DNA of 64,000 bases from Psilocybe azurescens (taxonomy: Eukaryota > Basidiomycota > Agaricomycetes > Agaricales > Agrocybaceae), in assembly GCA_023853785.1 (NCBI GenBank), contig JAJIRX010000993.1, positions 1 through 64,000 of the forward strand. Reading direction: 5' to 3'. The position numbers were made by a program, and so were the translations under genes. Each line of letters begins with the position of its first letter. Position 1 is the stretch's first letter. Positions 11,999 through 22,609 of this stretch are shown in pieces. The notes beneath the pieces are model-generated. The model searched no databases. It worked only from the letters and a program-made list of their open reading frames with translations, and was not told the origin of the DNA.

Positions 11999-14326
11999 AT
12001 GTCTGGAAACAACACTATCCGACCCTTCAATCCCTTTAGCCTGCAGAATGGCGCGGATGACAGATGGCACCATGATGTTTTGAGGTGCATAGCATATGGG
12101 GATTCCCGACTACGTACGGCTTTGTTGAAGATGACAGAAGCCGAGAATCGGCATCAAGCTTGGATGCAGTCATGTCTCCTTAAAGAGTCCGTGAGTGTCC
12201 ATATTTGTTGATACAAATATTTCACCCAAAATGGACACCTTGCTACACAGAGATTTTTCTTGCAATACATTGGCATTGCAACTGCCATGGGCTTGGTGTT
12301 CGACACTCCTGTCATTTTGCGTTCGTTGGCGGTTTCACTGTGCCAGGCGTCATCTAGTCAATTGCCGCTTCCTTTTGATTCAAGGCTTATCGCCATCCCT
12401 CGCCGCGAACACCCGATCTGATCAAACACACCGTATTGTATCGCAGTACAAGTACGATTGGTGGAATAAAGACGTGGCATTGACAACACTTGACGATAAA
12501 AAGCTCTATGCCGCCTTGTCGTTCCACCCCGCAAACAACTAAAATCGGTCCTTCCACGGACAGCGGCTCCAGACAATGACAGCCCCGGTTCCAGCCTCCC
12601 TCACCTACTCCACCCCCTGTGCCAAGGATAGATCTGCTGGCCGTACCCAAAATTCCGGCTTCCGTTGCCGGTGCCAACCCGGATTGTCCCATGTGCGACA
12701 TATACCAACAGATGGCCGCCGATCTCTACCAAATGAATGTTGATGCCGTTCGACATAACAAAGCACTTCTACTACTAGCAGAGACAGAGAGTTTGCTTTG
12801 TGAAGCGCCATGTTCGCGGGATTTTACGAACTGCACAAAGCCGCCCGTGCTGAAGGGAAACAGCAAATGTGCCGGCGAGGGGATACAGATTCTGGCTCGG
12901 CACCGGCACTGGCACTATCTTCCCCGCCCTCGCTCTCATTCGACGTGGGGTGAAAGCCTGACTTGGGAAAACGTTCTCGCACTTGGACGGTCTCAGCAGT
13001 CGGAGATTCACACCGGGTATGGGATCGAGTTGGAAGATGGAAATATTGCTGGGAATGATTCTCAGACGAGGATTACAGTTGGAACTGGTGCGTAGTCATT
13101 TTGTCTGTTCTTAAATGCACTTTACTGATATCTTGAACACGCGTAGAGGAGCATGAGTCTATGCATTCCGGTATCCATGACCGGGAGAATGTCCGGCAAG
13201 CCCTTGCCAGTATGTCCAACGAGTGAAGCGGAACATGTGCCGGTTTCTGCTCCGGTGCCAGCTACTATGAATTTTACTCGAATGGCCCTCAACAACATGT
13301 CCGATGACGATGACGACGAAATTGTATGGCCCTCATCTGAACAACGTGATGTCAGTAAGCCTAAGGATGCTCTTGCTAATATGGACATTGACGATGAGGT
13401 GGAAATTGTGCCACCTCTTTCCATCCAACAGGGCAACAACCGGACTCGGCACATTCTGGCCAACATGTCCGACGACGATGAGATCGAAATTCTGTCCGCG
13501 CCCATTCCATTAGAGAATCGTTCACAGGCCGCCTTGGCCAATATGTCGGATGATGATGAGGCCGAGATCATCGCATCGACCAATGTTGACTTGAGAGCAA
13601 GGAATGCCCTCGCCAATATGTCGGACGATGATGAGGTTGAGATCATCGCATCGACCAATGTTGACTTGAGAGCAAGGAATGCCCTTGCCAATATGTCGGA
13701 CGATGATGATGTAGAATTCATTGCATCAACGAATGTTGACCTAAGAGCAAGGAATGCCCTCGCCAATATGTTGGACGACAGTGATATTGAAATCAGCGTA
13801 GACCCCATCCAATTGACGCCATTGTTGAACAAAGTCAACATCGATTCCCGCGCCCGCTTAGTGTTGGACAACATGTCCGATGACTCGCCCTGACGCCTCA
13901 GCCGGCCCCATCCCCGTCCCGAAGCCGTTCCCTTGCTCGTGTAGCGTTGGACAATATGTTGTCTGATGACGATGAGCTACTCTCCGACCGGGCGGACTCC
14001 CACTCCCGTTCTCGTATGGTATTAGCAAATATGTCTTCTGACGATGATGAGCCCAATCCCCCTCACCTCCCGCTTGCTCACGTGTCCACCCTACTGTGGA
14101 TGTGCCGGCATTATATCCTCCACTTTCCGGCTCTCCGGTCTGGCCCATATCAGCGAACATGATATCCGATGACGATGAAGGCCCTGCTCATCGCAATCCG
14201 TATCCTTACTCGCTTCCTCCTGATATGTTGGAAAGTGAGGCTGGTCCCCGGAAGAAAGTAAGAAACTCAAGAAAAGTATATCGGCCAGAAGACTTTGCGG
14301 ACATGGATGATGAATGGTTTGCATAG
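11999..14326 (+). CDS. Acidic repeat protein with SIM-like motifs, KDZ-associated, multi-exon
   Basis: It begins 66 bp after the KDZ stop at ATG 11999 (MSGNNTIRPFNPFSLQNG). Exon 1 ends at a GTGAGT donor near 12190. Middle exons carry YDWWNKDVALTTLDDKK and CDIYQQMAADLYQMN. From about 13150 there is an array of about twelve degenerate repeats with core ALANMSDDDE, seven of them followed by VEI, IEI or a near variant. Three units are nearly identical at 25-aa spacing. An acidic run next to V/I-E-I-I/L/V matches the SUMO-interacting motif pattern, which is inference from pattern only. The C-terminus is PEDFADMDDEWFA. One-base frame changes occur near 13890 and 14090, as well as in the middle exons. 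The gene follows the transposase in the same direction and may be element cargo. No catalytic domain was seen. Confidence 0.55.
13550..13775 (+). repeat. Three 75-bp tandem coding repeats
   Basis: GATCATCGCATCGACCAATG recurs at 75-bp spacing near 13564 and 13639, with a third diverged unit ending near 13775. Each unit encodes 25 residues containing NVDLRARNALANMSDDD. Confidence 0.9.
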
Positions 14327-14734
14327 TTTACTGCACCAGATTGTCTATTTTCATGTATATATTTTTGACATTGTACAATGCCACTGAGAGTTGGTCTAGA
14401 ATCATAAAATAGAAGAGGTCGGGATAGCTGATTTGGCCGGGACCGGTTAGGCACATATTCCGCACCAGCACTAGTACCGAATAAAAGCACACAACAGGTC
14501 GGAATAGATGCACAAGTTGGGTGCGGGTCGGGATCGGATCGGCATATTGATATTATGGGCTGCAATGTGGCAAATGCGAAAAAAGTGACATGTTTTGAAT
14601 ATTTTGAACCCAGGACATCAAATTTCAATGTCCACGCGATACCCCTACACCATTTATCGTATTATTGTACTGTATTTTCACCTTTTTTCATCGCATGGGC
14701 AGTATCAGAACCGGGCAGAATTAATCCCACAGGC

Positions 14735-14815
14735 TGCACCAAAATGACTGCCTGCGGGATTCGAACCCCAGAATGGATGTAGCTGCTGGACACACAAACC
14801 CACTACACTATTTGG
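14735..14815 (-). ncRNA. tRNA-like Pol III A and B boxes (tRNA relic or SINE head)
   Basis: On the minus strand TAGTGTAGTGGG (14810-14799) fits the A-box TRGYNNARNNGG. GGTTCGAATCC (14767-14757) is a perfect B-box. Spacing is as in a tRNA gene. The expected acceptor arm pairs only partly and the T stem has mismatches, so a functional tRNA is unlikely. A tRNA-derived SINE or decayed tRNA fits better. Confidence 0.55.
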
Positions 14816-15449
14816 TCATGACATACACGTGTAACCGCGGGATATAGTCAATACCTGAAATTTAGGAAGGGCACATTTTGCTCCGGAGGCGGCATCGGGG
14901 GTGGGATCGGGTGGACACACTTTCCGTACCTATCACACTATTTGGCACAAATTCTGTCAATTTTTTGCTGCGCAGCAATTCCATTTGGACCACAAACAAA
15001 TCTCCGGCAGCAGGAATTATTTCCGAACTCCGGGGTGGGTCCGGTAAACAGTGCAGTGCAGGGAATATACCTAGCCAGCCAGCCAGACATGGTACATTCA
15101 AGGTAATTACTGAATCATATCTTATGGTACAGTGTAAATTCCCATTTAGGGATAAATAGCATTCAGCGGCTCAGAGGAATTACTGAACCCATATAATATG
15201 CAACACTGTAATTGCCCTTTCTACCATATGGTATGTTACAATGGTACATATCTAGCTGCAAGAATATGCACAAGTTCTTGGACATGCTCCTTCATCTTGT
15301 TGCAAAACCTGTGCATATAGATCAACATCTTTATTGCGAGTTCATTCATAATTGAGGTGAAATGATAGTCCAAAGCTAGCTCCGCACCTGGGTCAATGCC
15401 TTCCTTTATCGCGCATCTGCAATGTTGCCTCCTGTGAAACAAATGGTGC

Positions 15450-16116
15450 TTAATGTCGAATATAATGTTTTGCCAGTCACCCGTACCAACAGTTTTAGGA
15501 TCTGAAGTCATACTAGCGGGTGTTGTTGACTATACCGTCATTGTCACTAATGATCCCAAGATGGCCCGTGAGTTGTGTTATATCTACTTGTTCTGTTCTC
15601 ATTCTTTGTGGAATACAGAATTCTTCTTGAACAACCCTGGGATTCGGAATCTTATGCAGTATATTGAGTCGGTGTTGGGGTTTTTGTTGTTGAAGCGAAG
15701 GCTCAAGATGTGAAGCTTGACAATCATATCCCTCAGATTGTACTACAACTCTATGCAGCTGCAAAAAGCTGAAGTGTGATTTCCATCTTCATTTCCTGAT
15801 TCTAAAGAGCTTACTATTGTGCAGAAAAACTCATATACGGGGCACATTGACAAATGGTTATGAATGGCTCGGCCTCGTGCTTACTGTCAACCAGGATGGC
15901 AAGGGAGCTTCCTATAGGGTTTCAGATCGCCCATATTCAGCTGCTCCCCAGGAAATTTTTGGCAATGAGGTCATTCCTGATGTGCCGCTGGACATGATAT
16001 CTGGCATCCTTGCATCCTGGGTATGTTATTGGCTTCTTTGGATGCCTGTTGTACTCATATTTTACTAGATTGAACATAGCTGTGAAGACCTTTTAGAGGA
16101 TGATTGGTTTATTTGA
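15450..16116 (+). CDS. PD-(D/E)XK nuclease-like fungal protein, 5' end unresolved
   Basis: Exon-like blocks: up to 15567 (ILAGVVDYTVIVTNDPKMA), 15619-15773 (FFLNNPGIRNLMQ, then FVVEAKAQDVKLDNHIPQ), 15825-16020 (RGTLTNGYEWLGLVLTVNQ to MISGILASW) and 16069-16116 (IEHSCEDLLEDDWFI, stop). Introns are 51, 51 and 48 nt with GT-AG ends. The Asp of VVDYTV followed by EAK about 45 residues later fits the PD-(D/E)XK nuclease core, and RGxLTNGxEW plus a WIExxFxD-type end match an orphan Agaricomycete family I know only from memory. Two frames need one extra base each, in the G run near 15672 and the A run near 15768. No convincing N-terminal exon is visible upstream. The substrate is unknown. Confidence 0.55.
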
Positions 16117-18002
16117 TCTGGTATTGTATGCAGTTGGAAGATGTTTACCACAGCACTTGGAAGAAGATTTGACTTAATTCTTCACATATAGTATAGCCTG
16201 TAGTACTACATCAATAATGACTGCTAGAAGTCTTCTCCAGCCTGTTGAGTTTGGGTAAACAGTTTGAAATATTGATTGGACTGTTGGAACTGTGTGGACA
16301 AATCCAAATCTTGGTGGCAATGTACATGTCAAAGAAGTACCTGCAAGCTTGTCACAGTCAACTTGGATTGAAGGCCATTGCTTTGTATTGCATATAGTCC
16401 CATTGAACATAATATAGTCTTAGCACATATAAATACTGTCAACTTAAAAATCTCAAGGCAATGTTTTCTATTGCACTCCAAATTTATTTGAGCTTTTATT
16501 TGGCTTGGAGACACATGCCAATTTGATTAGTTTTACTGGACAAGTTCACATGAGATCAAGTAAAGGATAATGCAAAAACCTAGGAACTTTTGCAATTCCA
16601 GCTTGTGCACCTGTGTTTGTAACAATATGAAAAGTCATCCTGCAGCACAAATTAATTAATGGCAATCATTGTGCAAGGATGGACACTCCCAAGAGGGAGG
16701 GGAGATGGGAGGTGGAGCATTGCTTGCTTGTTACAACATTACCACTGCTAGTTGGTTTGGCTGTGGCAGCCCTTGTTTCCATAGTTTTGCTGGGTACAGC
16801 CACTTTGTGTTTTTTCCCCATTCTGAGTGCATTCGATAGCAGGGTGCAAAACTGTTGCCTTTCATTCTCATGCTTCTTCCAGTTTTCTTCTTTGACTCAA
16901 TGATCACCAAAGATCATTTTCGATACTACCTATCTCATTTTATAGAACATTATCCTTAGTTTCTCCTTGTTTTCCTGCCCACTCATACCCTGTCATATTG
17001 ATTAATTCATTATAGCTAAATTACTCAAAGTTTCCTATCCTAGTAACTCATAGGTCTCAAGTACAGCATATTTTCAAGTCCTGCATTCTATCATTGTTCT
17101 TTAGGCATTCACATATCTTTTCTTATTAACATAGCATACCATATTAGTCATAGCAGCCAAGGATGAAGTATAATACAGTTCATTAATGTTCTTCCACCTT
17201 TTCAGCGTACTCATATTACACTGAATACCAAGCATAAAGCAAAGTCACTGAGCAGATTAGCCCACCCACCCAGCAGCTCCAATCTGCTCTGTGTTCATGT
17301 CTTGAGCTCACACTCAAGCCAAGCCCAACCTCAGTCTGCTTTGTGCAGTCAGTCTTAGACAAGGATAAAGGAAATGGAATTGACTGTGCAAATTCCAGGG
17401 AAATTATGGCAGCATTTTCCAGAAGTCATTTGTCCTGTGACAACACAGCTCCTGGCTCATTTTATTATCCCTGCCTTCTTATAGCTTGCATATTTATTTG
17501 TAGAGCAATGTTAGATATTTAGTCCACATGTAGAAATGTCTGTGTGACTTCAGGAGCATGTGGTTTGTACATTTGGACAGACCTTGGACATTGCTGGAAT
17601 GTACTCTTTCTATGACAGGTGTAGTTCTATATTTAAGTGAGAACACTGTAGAAGATCTTTAATAATACACGCAGTAAGCCACAGACAATTTTTTCTGTGT
17701 TGACTTTAAAATATTCATTGAGACCAACTTTGAACTGGTGCTACAAGATATAATGTGAGTTTACTATATGACCATGGAAAGAAATGACTGTCGTTATCAT
17801 CTATGCTTCTGAAATGCTTAGATGCAGATTGTCTGCCTTCACTTTCAACCCTCAAACAAAACAAGTTGAGCAAATGATACATACATTATCTGTAATATAT
17901 TGTGGTGTCTTGAGTCAAGCTATATCCGGTAATTGTGGTATATAATTAAAAGCACACAAATATTAAGTATTCATGCACATGCTTTATATTCTGTCTTCCT
18001 GC
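16117..18002. other. AT-rich stretch without a recognisable gene
   Basis: Markedly AT-rich compared with the flanks, with no long frame and no coding pattern. A segment around 17510-17740 has a TATA-like CTATATTTAAG followed by AATAAT, reminiscent of an LTR, but no matching second LTR or target duplication was found. The GC-rich flank resumes sharply at about 18003. Confidence 0.6.
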
Positions 18003-18007
18003 AGGAG

Positions 18008-18064
18008 GCTAGCGCGCGTCCTCCTAATTTGAATAAAAATGAGCCCAAAGCGCGTCGCGCTAGC
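18008..18064. repeat. Short GC inverted repeat at a composition boundary
   Basis: GCTAGCGCG near 18010 and CGCGCTAGC near 18055 form a 9-bp inverted repeat exactly where AT-rich DNA gives way to GC-richer DNA. Confidence 0.6.
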
Positions 18065-19943
18065 TGAGAGCGTCACATGCCTAGTCCGCACCGTAATTCC
18101 CACCGTAAAACCGCCGGTATTTACCCCCGTCAATTCCAATTCCGAAACTTATTGCCCATCCCAAACCATTTGCAAACCACCACCGCTGAGCATTACTGAA
18201 ATCTTCCATTTATTCTACAACAGAACTTCCCTCTAGTATTCAGTTTTATTCTGTTTACAGTTTCCTGTTCCAAATGTCGCCAACGCGGTCACCGTTACTC
18301 CCTTCTTCGAGTCCCTTCCCTTCCGCTTCCTCACCTCTTCTCTCCTCTCTATCGTCGTTCTATGTCTGTACTCCGTCTCATCACATGCACGGCAGCAGCA
18401 TACTCGCACTGGATTCCAATTTCAATAAACAAATAACTCGTTCTCCGAGCCCGAGTCCGCATCCGAGCCTGAGTCTGAGTCCGAGTAAATGGGGAGCGTC
18501 TATCTAGGTCTATCTACCTACATATCTATCTATCTACTATCTTCCATCGCCCATCGCCAAGCCCAGCTGATGCAGGTGCATACTAGTACTAAATACTAAA
18601 TATATCATATCATAGCTGTACCCCCCATAAACCCACACCCACAGTTTTCCAGGTCTGAATCCGAATGAAGAACCACCATCGCAGTTTGCAGTTTGCAGCT
18701 CGCAGCTCGTCAGATACCCAGCGCATCTCAGCCTTCATTTACCTACAACCACCAACCACCAATGCGCGAAGACTCAGGCAAAGAGACAATACACGCACTC
18801 ACTCAGAGCTGGAGTCGCAAGAATCAAGCAAGAATGGATTATGGCACCACGTTGTATTACGGCGTCGTTGTGATGAAAGTGGAGTGGGAGTGGGAGCTGG
18901 TGCAAGCTGGCCATGGCAGTCCGACAAGCCGTAACACCAAAACGGCGCTATAAATAAACTCTGGCACCTAGTTGCTCGGACTACATATGAAGCGGTGAGC
19001 CGCCAGGCTTATAGCTGGTTGGCCCAGGCAGAGACAGCCAACCTGGGCTGCTTGCGCCGAACGTTGGGCTTAGCTTATTTCGGCGGCGTTCGAACTTAGA
19101 AAAGACAAAGGGCGAGTACGCGCCCGTGCTTCTGAAGCGCATCACATCACACATCATGGCATGCGTGAAAGAGTTGTGTTACGATTATATGATAGCAACG
19201 TAACGTTCAGGCTTGAGGATTATACAAACCATCCTTTCCTCAGTGTGCTTTCGTACTCACTACTACTCTAATGGAAGTTCCCCAGCACGCTAGCTTGGTC
19301 TGGGTTTACAATGACGACGAGGTGGAGGAGGCCGCGTTATCGTTCTAAAACCAGGACCTGGCTACCGAGCCGACTTAGGTAACCGTAGGCAAGACATGGA
19401 AGTCTCGACATAAGGTTTACCTCAAGCTTTCAATAAACAAAACCACATCTCGTCCTCCAAGTCCGAGTCCAAGTCAATGGGGAGGGAGGGAGACAACGCA
19501 GGCCTATAGGCGGTGAGGTAGATCGAATAAATGAACAAAGATTTGACAATGCTGAGGTCCTCATTCCGTTCTGATCCCGCAATATAGAAAGATGTTTTAC
19601 TTGAGCTTCAGCGAGTCCGAGTCCGAGTCTGTCCGAGTCATGCTTGGGTCAGGGAAATAGCGATTGATCCAGGACTGAGTAAAAAGAATACTGCATGCAT
19701 TGCACCACACCCATGTAATCATATCTAAATACCCACACCACTGCTCGAAAGACTGCTCACAGGGTGGAGATAAATAGCTCCCTGCGTCGTGTGATGGGTA
19801 CATAATGATAATGAACGAGGGGTAGAATCGTAACAATCTCATAATCATATAATATAGAAGAGAGTCGGTTGTAGCCAACACCATTTACCAGATACACAAC
19901 GCCGCAACGGACTTCAGCTCTATCACTACACTAGTCTCCCCAT
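18065..19943. other. Intergenic region with hexanucleotide repeat clusters
   Basis: No convincing gene. Degenerate GAGTCC-type clusters lie at about 18440-18485, 19458-19476 and 19615-19640. The first two share a longer context (TTTCAATAAACAAA before, ATGGGGAG after), so they are copies of one module. Confidence 0.55.
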
Positions 19944-21055
19944 CTAATATGATGCATAGTATTTATTGTCGTCTCCCCACGCGTTGGGCACATAATTCTC
20001 GAGGGTGAGATTCTTGGAAAAGGGATCCGCTCCACCCAGAATACTGTTCCACTGACTCGGGTTATACCACGGCGTGGTCAAAAGGTTGTAGAGGAACTTG
20101 CTATAGAACGCTCTGTGGTGATCGAACGGATGATCTGCAATCGCCTTAAAAGTGATGTCCGCAACCGCTTTGAGATCGGCATAAGCGCCCTGGAGATACC
20201 CCAACAGCTCTGCAGACGGTTCCGCTAGAAATAAAGATAACGACAGCAAACGCATAAAAGTGAGCAGAAGTGAGCTATCACCGGAGACCAAAATCACAGT
20301 ACACAGAAAGAGGTACTCACGGTGTTGGTTGCCCGCTCTGAAGTATGCGGTTTTCACTTTGTGTGCTTCCTTCGTGATGGACTTGAGGTTGGCGTTGATG
20401 TTGACGATTTTCACAGCAAAGAAAATATCCTCCGCGGCTGGGCGGAAAGCGAGGTCGCCGAGCATCATTTCCGCAAAGGTGTACAAAAGCACGACAGCGA
20501 AGTACTGGCATCAATAACACGAATTTCATGAGTCTTCAGAATTTTTCATATGTAGAGTATGGATGAGCGATGACTGTTCAAATTAAATGACGTACTTGAA
20601 CTTCAAAGACGTGATCCACCTTGCGATGATCAAGACGGGATAGGTAAGCATACATACAGGTGTGGTATATGATAAATTGCGACTATACCTGCCAACCGTC
20701 CTTTTGCAACTCGTGCAACTTGATATATTCCGCTGCACCATCCCTCACCGCTAGATAGAAGAATTGAGATGAGCGCTTGCCCTATCCCGCTGACGCACCA
20801 GTCAACCTCACGCACCAAGTTTAAAAGCAGCGCGCAATTTTCTGTAATTAGGCTAGAGTGAGTATCGTGATTTAGCGTGATGACAGAACTACTAAAATCA
20901 CGTACATCCCATTCAACAGGCGTGTAGGTCACCTTCGGTGTTTTAGTGCCAGCTTGAACTTGTGCATTGTGCTCCAAGATCGCGTTGTTGACTTGTATCA
21001 GCAAGGTTTCAAGCACTTTCGCATCGCGTATTGCCTGTGTAGGAGAGAAATTCAT
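19944..21055 (-). CDS. Six-exon protein of unknown function with DHVFEVQ motif
   Basis: Exons on the minus strand: 21055-20906, 20852-20816, 20750-20689, 20619-20596, 20504-20321 and 20224-19944. All introns are GT-AG and keep frame. The product is about 240 aa. It starts MNFSPTQAIRDAKVLETLL, passes VEWDPNYRKLRAAFKL, GAAEYIKLHELQKDGWQ and VDHVFEVQYFAVVLLY, and ends WGDDNKYYASY. The DHVFEVQ segment resembles the Asp-His-x-x-Glu-x-Gln element of some fungal secreted or HNH-like orphan proteins. This is only a resemblance and no catalytic role is claimed. It is mostly helical by composition, without an evident signal peptide. The intact multi-exon structure makes it one of the better candidates for a functional gene here. 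Confidence 0.7.
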
Positions 21056-21119
21056 AGCTAGGTAGTTTGAGCTAGTTAGTTAGCTGGTGAATGGGGCTCC
21101 AAAAAAAAATGGTGCCCAT

Positions 21120-22605
21120 CATTTATAGCCTTGGATGACACGGACTTTCTTTTGCAGAACTCCGTCAGGGACAATGAACCATTCCTCTTTGACAGGAGCC
21201 ATGTATGTAATCAAATCAGTCAGAATGACAGACATGCCTCATGTACTTTCTCTGAGCCGTCGCGCAAGTGGAATGTAATTATTTCAAGTAAAAGGTACAT
21301 TCTGGATTCCGGGACCACAAACTTCCGGTGTACATCATAACCAGTTCCTGGCATGCGTAGATAGGACAAGTCTACATACAATGATAGTTATCAGCACATA
21401 CACGCACTGTCACTTAGGATATTGGCATATTTTTTCATTACATTTTATTTCGAACAGCCACACTATCTTAGCTGGCGGAACAATGATTTCTCGAACAGGT
21501 TGTATAGAGTGTACCATGGGCGCCTAATATATGTATCAACTCTGGAGCTCTTGCACCGTTTCTCCCTCATTATAAGAAGGATAGAAGACGAATAATATAT
21601 TTATCTGAATTAAAGCAGAAGTCAGTGCCTGACGGGAAGCAGAACATCCAACGAGGCATTGAGATATGCATAAGAATAATATAACTGGAACGTTATAGTC
21701 GAGGTTCTGGTAGAGACTCCTTCTATTTTTAGTGTTGCCGTGACGAGCCGTCGGGCCCGTATCAGCTCCGTCTCATACTACGTCTCGTCTCTTACGTTCT
21801 GTCATATCGTCTCTCACGCATAAATAATGGATTGAGGGCACGGTATACTCACGTCCTTCCATGTCATTCATCGACTGATTGACAAAAGCACCGAGTCTAC
21901 GTATGGCTTCGTGTTTCACCATACCGAGGCAGAGGTGGAAGCAAGCCCTGAGCAGACGACAACGCACTCATACACGCCCTCGCCGAAAAGATGCAACTCT
22001 GGGAAAGGGCTTTCGAGGGCCAATGGAGCGCGGCCTTTGTCAGTAAAACTGTAAAAGAACTTCTCTGCGGTTCTTGAAGCTTGAGCCCCAACAGCAATTA
22101 TACAAGCATTCCCTGCTCATTTTTTGAGACGGTGCGGCACAGATATTCACCTGATGACAAATGCATTTCGTCAATACTCGGAAAATTCAAATGACACAGA
22201 TCCGCGGACTATAACTTAAGCCCGTTGGTCCTTAGACGGTGTACTGTCATTCGAATTTCGCTGTCAGAGATCATATAATCCTGCTAACCACACCGCAGGG
22301 ATAAGTAGGCTAAAGGGGTCATTCAACTCAGATACTACTTATTCACCTTGATTTTATGCAGAAGGTTTGAATTGGCACTCGCGATGGTAAAGTGCGACGA
22401 TTAAATGAATGGCTCTATACCGGCTAAGCTACATAGTACAAAAATTCAAGGAGAACTGTTGGGATCGCATAGTTCGAGTACATATCATATACGTCATAGG
22501 CACAGAGAGAATTAATCTCGAATGAAAGTGGTCATTCCTTGCAAGTTATTCTTGTCTGAAGAATGTATCTGTAAGTACGGATTCTAACGAGGATCGCACA
22601 TTTAA
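21120..22605. other. Intergenic, no gene seen
   Basis: Only short uninformative frames. No repeat, TIR pair or RNA gene was identified. Confidence 0.5.
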
Positions 22606-22609
22606 TAGG

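Noticed and set aside
13122..13874. 250-residue minus-strand Ser-rich frame
   Set aside because: It is the complement of the GAT-rich acidic repeats on the plus strand, an antisense shadow.
14735..14815. Functional tRNA gene
   Set aside because: The acceptor arm pairs only partly and the T stem has mismatches. Only the Pol III boxes are good.
1..14900. TIRs bounding the whole KDZ neighbourhood
   Set aside because: I searched both sides by eye and found no long matching inverted ends. The element may start outside the window or be truncated.
15060..15260. Small MITE from repeated GGAATTACTGAA-like phrases and GGTACAT ends
   Set aside because: The end sequences do not form a convincing inverted pair and no target duplication was found.
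17505..17750. Possible solo LTR (TATA-like box, AATAAT signal, TG...CA-like ends, PBS-like TGGTGCTAC)
   Set aside because: No second LTR, no matching 5-bp target duplication at the tested borders, and no retrotransposon coding sequence nearby.
18950..19130. Gene or element end around the GCTTAG and GTTCGAAC motifs
   Set aside because: No continuous frame, no TIR partner and no RNA fold that I could support.
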